Assembly (NCBI GenBank): GCA_013298955.1
Contig: JAAFJT010000021.1
Span: 1 to 57,697, forward strand
Origin: Chitinophagales bacterium
GTDB lineage: Bacteria; Bacteroidota; Bacteroidia; Chitinophagales; Saprospiraceae
DNA length: 57,697 nt
Reading direction: 5' to 3'
Translations under genes and position numbers: made by a program
The notes under the pieces: model-generated
What the model saw: only the letters and a program-made list of their open reading frames with translations
Told to the model about the DNA's origin: nothing
Databases searched by the model: none
Part shown: piece by piece, positions 35,145-43,427 of the stretch
How positions within the stretch are numbered: the first letter of the stretch is position 1
Layout of the letters: each line of letters opens with the position of its first letter

Positions 35145-36932
35145 TTACAAATCATGGTGGTTTTTAGGTCGTTTTTCGCGCCACCATTTGAAACCTTTCA
35201 ATTGGATCGCCTCATGGTCTGCTTTTTTCATAGGAGTCATTTTCGCTTTGGGTTCTGCAAAAAAACGAATCTTTTGCACCTTCCCATCCGCAAAATGAAG
35301 CATCATTTCAGAGCAAATCGTTTTATTTACACCAATATACGCATTCTTTTCATCCATAATATAATAAATCGATTCTGCATTGCCTTCCACCAAGACGCGA
35401 GCGATTTTCCCATTTTCAAAAAAAGAAGTACAATGCCGCCCTTTGATTTCATTGAAAAAAACTTCATCTTTTGAGTTTGCTACAAACGCTTGTCCGCGCA
35501 TCAGCACCTTTTCCATTTGCTTATCTTTCGTGAAAACCAACATCGTATCTGCCGATAATTGCGATGTGTCTGACCAAATAATCGGCGCGTAAAAAAAACG
35601 AAATAAAGAATCTTTTTGTGTGTAAGTCAATGAATCACAAACACTTTGAAAACCTTTTTGGTACATCCGCACTTTGCGAAAGGCTTGCAAGGTGCGCATC
35701 GAATCCTTCGGGTTTTCGCGCAAAGCGATAATCGTATCCGCCCGCAACCACAGCGTATCTTTATCAGAAAAATTGGTCATCATCGGTCTGCCGCCGTATG
35801 CTTTGATGAAATCTTCACTTTTGCGATAAGTTGCCCGTTCACATCGAATGGAGATTTTGGAACTCGTATCTTTCCAAAAAACATTGCCCAATGCATAACC
35901 TGTCCCTGATTCCTGCCCATAATCGACAGCATCTGCTTCCAATATTTGAGGCGGATTATTGATAACAGTCCGTCCTTTGGTCGCGTATAATTTGGATTTA
36001 GCATCGTAACGGATGGAATCTGAAACAATTTTTTGGGTTTCATCCTCATACGACCCTTTCCCTTCTATGTACGAAATATCGTTTTGACGGTCATATCGAA
36101 TCGTATTGCCTTTTGCTTTTTTTGCGCCGTCTTCAAAACGTGCGTGTCCTTGTAAATTAACAAATTTTGTTTTACCATCATACGTAATGCTATCAGCAGT
36201 AGCAATTTGCGCTCCTTTTTGGTATTGTGGATTTTTGGTCAAATGCGCCGTACTATTGCCAATATCGTAGGAACCTGCCTCTGTATAAATCCGGCTACTA
36301 TCTTGAATGATGAGGGTGGGCGCGAGAAAAACCGCCCGATTCGTCTGCGTATTGAATTTCAACGTATCTGTTTTCAAACTAAATGTTTCCCCTTCTACAA
36401 TCACTTTTTCTTTGAAAAATGCATCGCCATTTGCGGCATTGTAGGTGCCGCGCTTAGAAGTAAGGTTCGTTTTGCCATCGCTGAGGGTTGCTTTGGTGTC
36501 GTAAGTGGCGATTTTGGTTTTCAAATCATAATTCAATCGTTTAGTAAACAATTTTTTATCGTTATTGACCAATGCTACTTCTTTGCCCGACAAATCAGCC
36601 GTGCGTGTAAAACCTTTATAAATGACTGAATCGGCAAAAATATTTATCGAATCGGCTTGTCGAATCACGACATTGCCTCGCGCAATTACATTGTTGAGGT
36701 TGTCCAAAATGGCAGAATCGCAATACATCAATGCGTCTTTGTGGCGCAGGCAAACCGAACCAACCAATTTGCGCACCATTTCGTTTTTAATTAAAACAAA
36801 TTCGCCTAACCGCGCTTGCAAGATTTCAACGCCACCTGTATCGACCGCAGGCGGCGCGACTTGCGCTATATTTTGATTTAAAAAATGGAATATCAATCCA
36901 ATACAAATAATGATTTTATAGTAATTAAACAC
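35145..36932 (-). CDS. OstA-like (LptA/LptD-N-like) exported protein
   Basis: The 595-residue protein has a signal peptide (to about residue 24, NIAQ). Many beta-solenoid repeats of the OstA/LptA kind follow: MYCDSAILDNLNNVIARGNV, FADSVIYKGFTRTADL, RGTYNAANGDAFFKEKV, YDGKTKFVNLQGHARFEDG and others, covering about 35-560. Such proteins form the periplasmic bridge for LPS transport, and Bacteroidota carry this long form. The start is a GTG at 36932; no ATG exists between it and residue 50, and the signal peptide would be lost otherwise. It is divergent from the second susC. Involvement in LPS transport is inference from the fold. Confidence 0.88.
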   Translation of the reverse strand: MFNYYKIIICIGLIFHFLNQNIAQVAPPAVDTGGVEILQARLGEFVLIKNEMVRKLVGSVCLRHKDALMYCDSAILDNLNNVIARGNVVIRQADSINIFADSVIYKGFTRTADLSGKEVALVNNDKKLFTKRLNYDLKTKIATYDTKATLSDGKTNLTSKRGTYNAANGDAFFKEKVIVEGETFSLKTDTLKFNTQTNRAVFLAPTLIIQDSSRIYTEAGSYDIGNSTAHLTKNPQYQKGAQIATADSITYDGKTKFVNLQGHARFEDGAKKAKGNTIRYDRQNDISYIEGKGSYEDETQKIVSDSIRYDAKSKLYATKGRTVINNPPQILEADAVDYGQESGTGYALGNVFWKDTSSKISIRCERATYRKSEDFIKAYGGRPMMTNFSDKDTLWLRADTIIALRENPKDSMRTLQAFRKVRMYQKGFQSVCDSLTYTQKDSLFRFFYAPIIWSDTSQLSADTMLVFTKDKQMEKVLMRGQAFVANSKDEVFFNEIKGRHCTSFFENGKIARVLVEGNAESIYYIMDEKNAYIGVNKTICSEMMLHFADGKVQKIRFFAEPKAKMTPMKKADHEAIQLKGFKWWREKRPKNHHDL

Positions 36933-36960
36933 GAGCAGTGATTTTTTGAACTGAAAAAGG

Positions 36961-36968
36961 CAAAGCTA
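36961..36968 (-). promoter_or_regulatory. Candidate -7 element of the OstA-like gene
   Basis: TAGCTTTG on the minus strand matches TAnnTTTG, 28 bp ahead of the GTG start, and supports that start. Confidence 0.45.
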
Positions 36969-36977
36969 CAAAGAAAA

Positions 36978-37068
36978 GTCTGAATTAGGATTTTTGGGAT
37001 TTTTTAGGATTGAAAGGATTCTAAAAATCCTTTTAATCCTAAAAATCCCAAGAATCCTAATTCAGACC
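36978..37068. repeat. TTAGGATTTTT-type long hairpin, copy 3
   Basis: Hairpin from GTCTGAATTAGGATT to AATCCTAATTCAGACC, with an AT-rich stem of TTAGGATT words. It lies between the two divergent promoters of the OstA-like gene and the second susC. Confidence 0.88.
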
Positions 37069-37109
37069 ATAGTACAAACTGTCGTTTAGAAAAATAAATT
37101 GCTTGGAAA

Positions 37110-37140
37110 TTTGTTTTTATGAATCCTATGAATAACTTTG
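37110..37140 (+). promoter_or_regulatory. Bacteroidota promoter of the second susC
   Basis: TTTG at 37110-37113, a 19-nt spacer and TAACTTTG at 37133-37140: a full consensus match. The leader to the ATG at 37289 would be about 140 nt. Confidence 0.65.
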
Positions 37141-37288
37141 CCCCTTAGAATAACAATTATACCCAAATTTGATTTGACTTTACCGACTATTGTACCATAT
37201 TTGCCTCGTTTTGGAATATTGTATTGATAAATATTTATTTTTTACAAATCACTATTTGTTTTTTTTGCTCATTTAAATAAAACCTTGT

Positions 37289-40200
37289 ATGAAAAAACTA
37301 TCGCTAAGTTTAGCAATGGTACTGTTTGCGCTGTCAATGGCTTGGGCGCAACGGGTTATCAACGGCTCCGTCTCGGATGAAAAAGGGTCAGGACTTCCTG
37401 GCGCGAGTGTCGTGGTGAAAGGCACGACCAACGGAACCATTACAGACCTTGATGGCAAATTTTCGTTGGCAATTCAGCCTGATGCCAGAACAATCGTTGT
37501 TTCTTTTACGGGATTTACCACCAAAGAAATTGCATTAAGTGCATCGGATGCCCTTAATATCACTTTATCAGAAGGCGTTTCCTTGAATGAAGTGGTAGTG
37601 GGTGCGTTAGGCATCAGCCGCGACCAAAAATCCATTGGTCACTCGTCACAACAAGTGTCGAGCGATGCCGTCAATGGCGTGAAGGAAACCAATATTTTGA
37701 ACTCTTTGAGTGGAAAAGTATCGGGTTTGACGATTTCGGGTGGTTCGGGCAACTTAGGTAGCTCGTCTCGTATCTTGATTCGCGGGATTAACTCTATCAC
37801 AGGAGAAAATCAACCGCTTTTTGTGGTCGATGGCGTTCCATTAGACAACTCTAATTTTACGAATACGACCCAAGCACGTGGTGGCGGTGGAGTCGATTAT
37901 GGGAATGCGATTCAGGATTTAAACCCTGAAAACGTGGAATCTATGAATGTATTGAAAGGCGCGGCGGCTACGGCATTATACGGTTCACGCGGTGCGAATG
38001 GCGTTATCGTTGTTACGACGAAAAAAGGTCGTTCTGGTTCTAAAAACATAGAAGTTTCGGTGAATCACCAAATGACCTTTGAAAATGTGGCTGTTTTGCC
38101 AAAATACCAAAATTTATATGGTGGTGGTTATGAGTTCGTTATCGAAAATGGTCAAAAAGTAGTGGATTTCGCCACAGACGAAAGTTGGGGACCGAAGTTT
38201 GACCCCAATGTATTGGTGCGTCAATTTTACAGTTACTCACCTGCGATTCCAGAATATTACAATAAGGCAACGCCTTGGGTCGCACAGCCCGATAATATTA
38301 AAAGTTTTTTTGAAACAGGTGTTGCTCAAAACAACTCGGTTTCCGTGACAGGTGGTACCGATTTTAGCAATTTTCGGTTGAGTTACACCAATTTGAATCA
38401 AACGGGTGTGATGCCGAATAGCCAATTGAAACGTCATAATTTAAGTTTTTCAACAGGCGTTCAAGCAACCTCTTGGCTAAATGCTTCTGTATCAGCGAAT
38501 TACGTAACACATGCTGCGAAAGGACGTTCTGGCACAGGGTACGATGGCTCGAATGTGATGCAAGGTTTCAATCAATGGCATCAACGTCAAATGGACATGG
38601 GCATTATGAAACAATATTATAAATTGCCTGATGGCAGCCAAATCACTTGGAATCGCACGAGTTCTGGCAATGCAACGCCCAAATATACCGATAATCCCTA
38701 TTGGATTGCTTACGAAGCGGCTCCTGAAGATACGAGAGACCGTTTGTATGGTAATGCAACTGTGACGGCTACTTTGGGTAAAGGTGTGAGCGTGACAGGT
38801 CGTGTTGGACAAGATGGTTACACGGATGTTCGTCAAGAACGCGTTCCGATTGGTTCCCAAGATATTCCTTTTTACAGCATTTATACGCGCAAATTGAGCG
38901 AAACCAATATCGATTTGATTTTGGATTATAAAACAAATTTGTCTGAAAAGGTGAGTTTGAACGCGTTTGGAGGTTATAATGACCGTTTTAACAACTATTC
39001 TCGCAATGGTGCGACGACACAAGGTGGTTTGGCAGTACCGAATTTATTCAATTTGTCCAATTCAATCAGTGGTCAATTAGTGGATGATTACAAAGAAAGA
39101 CGGCGCGTGATTGGTGCATTCGGAAACGTTTCCTTAGGCTTTGGCGGGATGTGGTATGTGGATTTGACGGCGCGGAATGACTGGTCTTCTACCTTGCCCG
39201 CAGGCTCCAATTCTTATTTTTATCCATCGGTTTCGACGAGTTTGGTGCTTTCAGAATTGCCCGCTTTCCGCGAAATGAAATGGTTATCGTTTGCTAAAGT
39301 GCGTGGAAACTGGGCGCAAGTTGGGAATGATGCCCCTGTTTATGTGTTGGAAAGCACTTATACGGCGAATCAACCTTTTGGTTCGTATGGCAATGTTGGT
39401 TTTACCAATTCCAAAAAAGAACCGAATTTGAAACCAGAGATTACGACTTCTCAAGAAGTCGGTCTTGATTTGCGTTTATTTAAAAATCGGGTGCGTATTG
39501 ATTTTGCGTTGTATGACAAGATTTCTAAAAACCAGATTATTCCATTAACCGTTTCACCGTCAACAGGTTATACATCAAAATATATCAATGCAGGACGCTT
39601 GCAAAATCAAGGTGCTGAATTGTTATTGGGTTTAACGCCTGTGAAAACCCAAAATTTTACTTGGGATGTAACGGTGAACTGGTCGAAAAATACGAACAAA
39701 GTACTTGAATTATTGCAATCGAATGGCGATACGATTACGAATTATCGGGTTGCGAATGCGCCTTTTGCGGTTTCGTTGAATGCGACAGTTGGCGAACCTT
39801 TTGGTACGATTCGCGGACGCGATGGTTATAGAGATGCGAGTGGCAATTTGTTGGTCGATGCAAGTGGTAATTATATGGTAGATCCGACTTTACGTACCTT
39901 AGGTTCTATTCAACCTAAATGGACAGGTGGTATCAATAATAGTTTCTCTTACAAAGGATTTCAATTAGGTTTTTTAATTGATATGAAAATGGGTGGTTCG
40001 TTATTTTCAACGACAGACATGTTTGGCAAATATTCAGGTTTGTTGGCGGAAACAGCAGAAGGCGATATTCGGGAAAATGGTAAAGCATTATCGGGTATGA
40101 AAGCAAAAGTAGATGCAGCAGGAGCCTTGGTTTTAGAAAATGGTGTACCTGTTTCTTCGGGTGTAGCCAACGATAAAAAAATTGATGCGATTGCTTATTT

Positions 40201-40489
40201 CCAAGACAATGGCGGGTATGCAGTGCACTCATTGGGCGTTTTTGATGCGAGTTTTGTAAAATTGAGAGAGGTGCGTATCGGCTATGATTTGCCAGCCCGT
40301 TGGTTGTCAAGAGCGAAAGTAAAAGGCGTAAATGTAGCCTTAGTAGGTCGGAATGTAGCCATTTTGCATAAAAACACGCCTCATCTTGACCCTGACCAAG
40401 CGATTAGCTCTGGCAATATTCAAGGACTTGAAGGCGCACAATTACCTTCGACGCGCACGATTGGTTTCAATGTAGGCATTAAATTTTAA
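37289..40489 (+). CDS. SusC/RagA-type TonB-dependent transporter (second pair)
   Basis: The 1066-residue outer-membrane protein has a signal peptide (to about residue 21, AWAQ) and a CarboxypepD_reg-like domain (VINGSVSDEKGSGLPGASVV, about 23-100). The plug (about 115-235) contains PLFVVDGVPLDNSNF and MNVLKGAAATALYGSRGANG. A large barrel ends TIGFNVGIKF with terminal Phe. It is coupled to the SusD-like gene 27 bp downstream. Unlike the locus at 5-21 kb, no glycoside hydrolase is nearby, so the substrate is unknown; it may be a glycan, peptide or other compound. It has its own strong promoter and is divergent from the OstA-like gene. Confidence 0.96.
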   Translation: MKKLSLSLAMVLFALSMAWAQRVINGSVSDEKGSGLPGASVVVKGTTNGTITDLDGKFSLAIQPDARTIVVSFTGFTTKEIALSASDALNITLSEGVSLNEVVVGALGISRDQKSIGHSSQQVSSDAVNGVKETNILNSLSGKVSGLTISGGSGNLGSSSRILIRGINSITGENQPLFVVDGVPLDNSNFTNTTQARGGGGVDYGNAIQDLNPENVESMNVLKGAAATALYGSRGANGVIVVTTKKGRSGSKNIEVSVNHQMTFENVAVLPKYQNLYGGGYEFVIENGQKVVDFATDESWGPKFDPNVLVRQFYSYSPAIPEYYNKATPWVAQPDNIKSFFETGVAQNNSVSVTGGTDFSNFRLSYTNLNQTGVMPNSQLKRHNLSFSTGVQATSWLNASVSANYVTHAAKGRSGTGYDGSNVMQGFNQWHQRQMDMGIMKQYYKLPDGSQITWNRTSSGNATPKYTDNPYWIAYEAAPEDTRDRLYGNATVTATLGKGVSVTGRVGQDGYTDVRQERVPIGSQDIPFYSIYTRKLSETNIDLILDYKTNLSEKVSLNAFGGYNDRFNNYSRNGATTQGGLAVPNLFNLSNSISGQLVDDYKERRRVIGAFGNVSLGFGGMWYVDLTARNDWSSTLPAGSNSYFYPSVSTSLVLSELPAFREMKWLSFAKVRGNWAQVGNDAPVYVLESTYTANQPFGSYGNVGFTNSKKEPNLKPEITTSQEVGLDLRLFKNRVRIDFALYDKISKNQIIPLTVSPSTGYTSKYINAGRLQNQGAELLLGLTPVKTQNFTWDVTVNWSKNTNKVLELLQSNGDTITNYRVANAPFAVSLNATVGEPFGTIRGRDGYRDASGNLLVDASGNYMVDPTLRTLGSIQPKWTGGINNSFSYKGFQLGFLIDMKMGGSLFSTTDMFGKYSGLLAETAEGDIRENGKALSGMKAKVDAAGALVLENGVPVSSGVANDKKIDAIAYFQDNGGYAVHSLGVFDASFVKLREVRIGYDLPARWLSRAKVKGVNVALVGRNVAILHKNTPHLDPDQAISSGNIQGLEGAQLPSTRTIGFNVGIKF

Positions 40490-40516
40490 TCAAAAAACTT
40501 TTTAAAATAGAATCGT

Positions 40517-41980
40517 ATGAAATTAACTTATAAAGCGTTTGCCATTGGTGCCGTTTTAATGGCAGGTTGCAAGACGGATTTGAGCGAATATAATGTCAAT
40601 CCGAATGACCCAAGTAAAGTACCTACCGCGTTTTTATTGACGGGTGCGGAAAAAGTCCTCATGGATAAAAATTGGGATCGATGGAATAATGGCACTATGG
40701 GCATGATGCTTTCGCAATATTGGGCGCAAAATGCCTATGCGGAAGAGAGCCGTTATGCTTGGCGGGCAGGCGTTATCAATTCGATGTGGGCAGATTTTTA
40801 CACAGGCACTGCTACGGCGGGCGGTGGATTGCAAGGTTTGCAACAAATCATTGACCTCTGTAAAGCCACTCCTGCGGAGGCTGCTCTTTCTGGAGATGTT
40901 CAAAATCAGATAGCAGTCGCACGTACTTTGAAAGCATGGGGCTTTCAAGTGATGACTGATTTTTGGGGTGATATTCCGTATTCACAAGCCTTTACAGATA
41001 AAGCATTTCCTGCATACGATACTCAAGAATCGATTTACACCGATTTGTTGAAAGAACTCAAAGAAGCCGCAGCCCAAATGGATGCGACGAAAGGAGCTAT
41101 CAAAGGCGATGCGATTTTCAATGGTGATATTGCCAAATGGAAAAAATTTGCGAATAGCCTTCGCGTTCGAGTTGCAACACGCATGTCTGACCGCAATGCG
41201 GCGGTGGCTAAAACAGCTATCGAAGAGGCAGTGACCAGTGGTGTTTTCACAGGCAATGCAGACAACGCATTATTTGGTTATTTGGGCGGTGTACCAAATA
41301 ATAATCCGTTAAACGAAGACCGCAAAACGCGGGCGGATTTTGCCGTTTCTAAAACCGTTGTGGATACGATGAAAAATTTGTCAGATCCGCGTTTGTCTTC
41401 TTATGCTGCGCCGACGGTATCGGGCGGTACGTTTGTAGGGAAGCGATATGGTTTGTCGAATGCCAATGCAACGGCAGAAGATGCCAATACGATTTCTCAG
41501 CCGAGTGCGAAAGTATTAGCTGCGACGGCTCCCGGTGTTTTCATGGATTATGCCGAACTTTGTTTTGCCTTAGCGGAAGCGAAAGAGCGCGGTGTGACGT
41601 TGAGCAGCACTGCCGAAGATTGGTATAATAAAGGTGTAAAAGCGTCTATGTCTTATTGGGGCGTTTCGGCAACCGATGCAGATACGTATTTGGCAAGTCC
41701 GAAAGTGGCTTATGCAACCGCTTCTTCGTCTTGGAAAAAAACGATTGGCTTCCAAAAATGGCTTGGTTTATACATGCAAGGCATTCAAGGCTGGTGTGAA
41801 TATCGTCGATTGGATTTTGGTGTATTAGTGGGGCCTGCGGCTTCGCCTGCGACACTGGTTCCAAAACGCGTGACGTATCCGACCGATGAGCAAGGTGTGA
41901 ATGCTGCAAGTCGGGCTGCGGCAGTGGCTCGCTTGGGTACCGATTCGCGCAATGCACGGGTTTGGTGGGATATGAATTAA
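40517..41980 (+). CDS. SusD-like lipoprotein (SusD-like_2 type)
   Basis: The 487-residue lipoprotein (MAGC, Cys18) pairs with the SusC just upstream (27 bp gap). Its features fit the SusD/RagB 'SusD-like_2' group: LSEYNVNPNDPSKVPTAFLL after the lipid anchor, ARTLKAWGFQVMTDFWGDIP near residue 135, KKFANSLRVRVATRMSD near 210, and a C-terminus with FQKWLGLYMQGIQGWCEYRR. It would bind ligand at the surface and hand it to SusC. The sequence class differs from the SusD at 12-13.5 kb, so the two pairs take up different substrates. Ligand unknown. Confidence 0.9.
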   Translation: MKLTYKAFAIGAVLMAGCKTDLSEYNVNPNDPSKVPTAFLLTGAEKVLMDKNWDRWNNGTMGMMLSQYWAQNAYAEESRYAWRAGVINSMWADFYTGTATAGGGLQGLQQIIDLCKATPAEAALSGDVQNQIAVARTLKAWGFQVMTDFWGDIPYSQAFTDKAFPAYDTQESIYTDLLKELKEAAAQMDATKGAIKGDAIFNGDIAKWKKFANSLRVRVATRMSDRNAAVAKTAIEEAVTSGVFTGNADNALFGYLGGVPNNNPLNEDRKTRADFAVSKTVVDTMKNLSDPRLSSYAAPTVSGGTFVGKRYGLSNANATAEDANTISQPSAKVLAATAPGVFMDYAELCFALAEAKERGVTLSSTAEDWYNKGVKASMSYWGVSATDADTYLASPKVAYATASSSWKKTIGFQKWLGLYMQGIQGWCEYRRLDFGVLVGPAASPATLVPKRVTYPTDEQGVNAASRAAAVARLGTDSRNARVWWDMN

Positions 41981-42028
41981 GGTTTTTAGCATTCGGAATG
42001 AAGGTGCATTTTGCTATTCCTATATAAG

Positions 42029-42166
42029 TAACCCAAGTTGTGCGGTAATGCCGCATACAGTGGCAAAATGTTTTTTCAAGGTTGTAAGTGTTTTGTTTTT
42101 AAAATTTTGCGAAGCAAAATTTTAAAAACAAAACACTTACAACCTTATTCCCCTCTTTTTGGGCAG
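42029..42166. mobile_element. Miniature inverted-repeat-like element, TAACCCAAGT end (copy 2)
   Basis: It begins TAACCCAAGTTGTGCGG, holds a perfect hairpin of two 33-bp arms with a GAA loop (42078-42146), and ends with TTCCCCTCTTTTTGGGC. The same end, the TTTTGCGAAGC centre and the CCCTCTTTTTGGGC segment appear in the same order, reversed, at 26630-26767, but the stem sequence differs. It lies between the SusD-like gene and the oxidoreductase gene. A right-hand TAACCC end was not found. Confidence 0.6.
42078..42146. repeat. Perfect 33-bp-arm hairpin
   Basis: The left arm starts AAGGTTGTAAGTGTTTTG and the right arm is its exact reverse complement; the loop is GAA. It may act as a terminator for the SusC/SusD operon although no T-tract follows. 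Confidence 0.92.
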
Positions 42167-42249
42167 AACCAATGTATCATCTACTTTCAAACTGCCCGAA
42201 ACTATTTTCGCGCCAAATAAAATCATTGATTATGGGGATTCAAAGAAAA

Positions 42250-43230
42250 ATGAATTGGGGCATTATCGGCTTGGGCAAAATTGCTCGCAAATTTGCTGCC
42301 GATTTGCAAATTGTACCAGATGCACGATTGCATGCAGTGGCTTCCACTTCGAGGGAGCGCAGTACGGCGTTTGCACAACAATTTAATGTGCCGCATGCGT
42401 TTGATTCTTATCAAGCCCTTTTAGAATGTCCCGATTTGGATGTGGTTTATATTGCAACACCGCATACGCTTCATTGTGAAAATACTTTAATGTGTTTGGA
42501 ACGCAAAATCCCTGTTTTATGTGAAAAACCAGCAGGAATGAACCCGCAGGAAGTCCATAAAATGGTCACAACTGCCACTTTGAATCATACGTTTTTAATG
42601 GAAGCGATGTGGACTCAATTTATACCTGCGTTCAAAAAATCCATGAGTTTATTAGCATCAGGCGTTATTGGTAAACCGTTGAGTATCAAAGCCGATTTTG
42701 GTTTTGCCGCGCCTTATAATGTAGATGGGCGAGCGTTTAATAAAGATTTGGGTGGTGGTTCTTTGTTGGATATTGGGATTTATCCCGTTTTTTTGGCATT
42801 AGAAATTTTTGGTCAACCCATTGATATTCAAGCCTTTGCGCAATTTTCGCCAACGGCGGTAGATACGACTTGTGCGATTTTATTCAAACATGAAAAAGGG
42901 GCATTATCCATGTTACATAGTACGTTTACCAGTCTGACCAATACAGAGGCGTATATTTATGGAGAGCAAGGCACGATTCATATTCATCCGCGTTTCCATC
43001 ATCCAGAGAAAATTTCGCTCCATGTGCAGGGAAAACCTGTGAAAGAATTTTCAATGCCCTATCAAGGAAATGGTTATCAATTTGAAATTGAGGAAGTCAA
43101 TCGTTGTTTGAGAAAAAAACTGTTAGAATCGCCTTTGATGCCTTTGGAAAAAAGCGTGCGTTTAGCGGAGACTTTGTATAAAATTCGAGAAAAAATTGGT
43201 TTGGTTTATCCAAAACAGGATGTTCTTTGA
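42250..43230 (+). CDS. Gfo/Idh/MocA-family oxidoreductase
   Basis: The start is set at the ATG at 42250 (MNWGIIGLGKIARKFAADLQ), giving 326 residues; an ATG six codons upstream (42232) is an alternative, and the longest frame (42172) runs into the preceding element. The Rossmann motif GIIGLGKIA opens the protein, VYIATPHTLH and the family motif EKPAG follow near residue 99, and the C-terminal alpha/beta domain begins near residue 130. Members oxidise or reduce sugars and cyclitols with NAD(P); the closest look is to dimeric dihydrodiol dehydrogenase-like proteins. It follows the second SusC/SusD pair on the same strand but behind a perfect hairpin, so co-transcription is unclear. Confidence 0.9.
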   Translation: MNWGIIGLGKIARKFAADLQIVPDARLHAVASTSRERSTAFAQQFNVPHAFDSYQALLECPDLDVVYIATPHTLHCENTLMCLERKIPVLCEKPAGMNPQEVHKMVTTATLNHTFLMEAMWTQFIPAFKKSMSLLASGVIGKPLSIKADFGFAAPYNVDGRAFNKDLGGGSLLDIGIYPVFLALEIFGQPIDIQAFAQFSPTAVDTTCAILFKHEKGALSMLHSTFTSLTNTEAYIYGEQGTIHIHPRFHHPEKISLHVQGKPVKEFSMPYQGNGYQFEIEEVNRCLRKKLLESPLMPLEKSVRLAETLYKIREKIGLVYPKQDVL

Positions 43231-43232
43231 AT

Positions 43233-43265
43233 AAGTTTCGGAAAATTTCCAATTTTCCGAAATTT
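43233..43265. repeat. 33-bp palindrome, AAGTTTCGG arm type, copy 1
   Basis: Palindrome AAGTTTCGG ... CCGAAATTT starting 3 bp after the oxidoreductase stop. A second copy is at 43297-43329. Confidence 0.88.
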
Positions 43266-43296
43266 AGGCGTAATTTTTTTATCGAAGTCGCGCCCC

Positions 43297-43329
43297 AAGT
43301 TTCGGAAAATTAGAAATTTTCCGAAACTT
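43297..43329. repeat. 33-bp palindrome, AAGTTTCGG arm type, copy 2
   Basis: Palindrome AAGTTTCGG ... CCGAAACTT, with a changed centre compared with the first copy. Confidence 0.88.
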
Positions 43330-43341
43330 GATTCAAAAAGC

Positions 43342-43378
43342 GTATGTTTCTGAAACCTTGAAGGTTTCCGAAACATAC
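43342..43378. repeat. 37-bp palindrome, GTATGTTTC arm type
   Basis: Palindrome GTATGTTTC ... GAAACATAC, related to 33629-33663. Both are followed by about 45 bp ending in TGCGTAACATGAGT. Here that flank ends 4 bp from the comF-like stop codon. Confidence 0.88.
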
Positions 43379-43427
43379 ACCTTTTACCCTATTTTGGCTT
43401 TAAAAACGACTGCGTAACATGAGTCAT

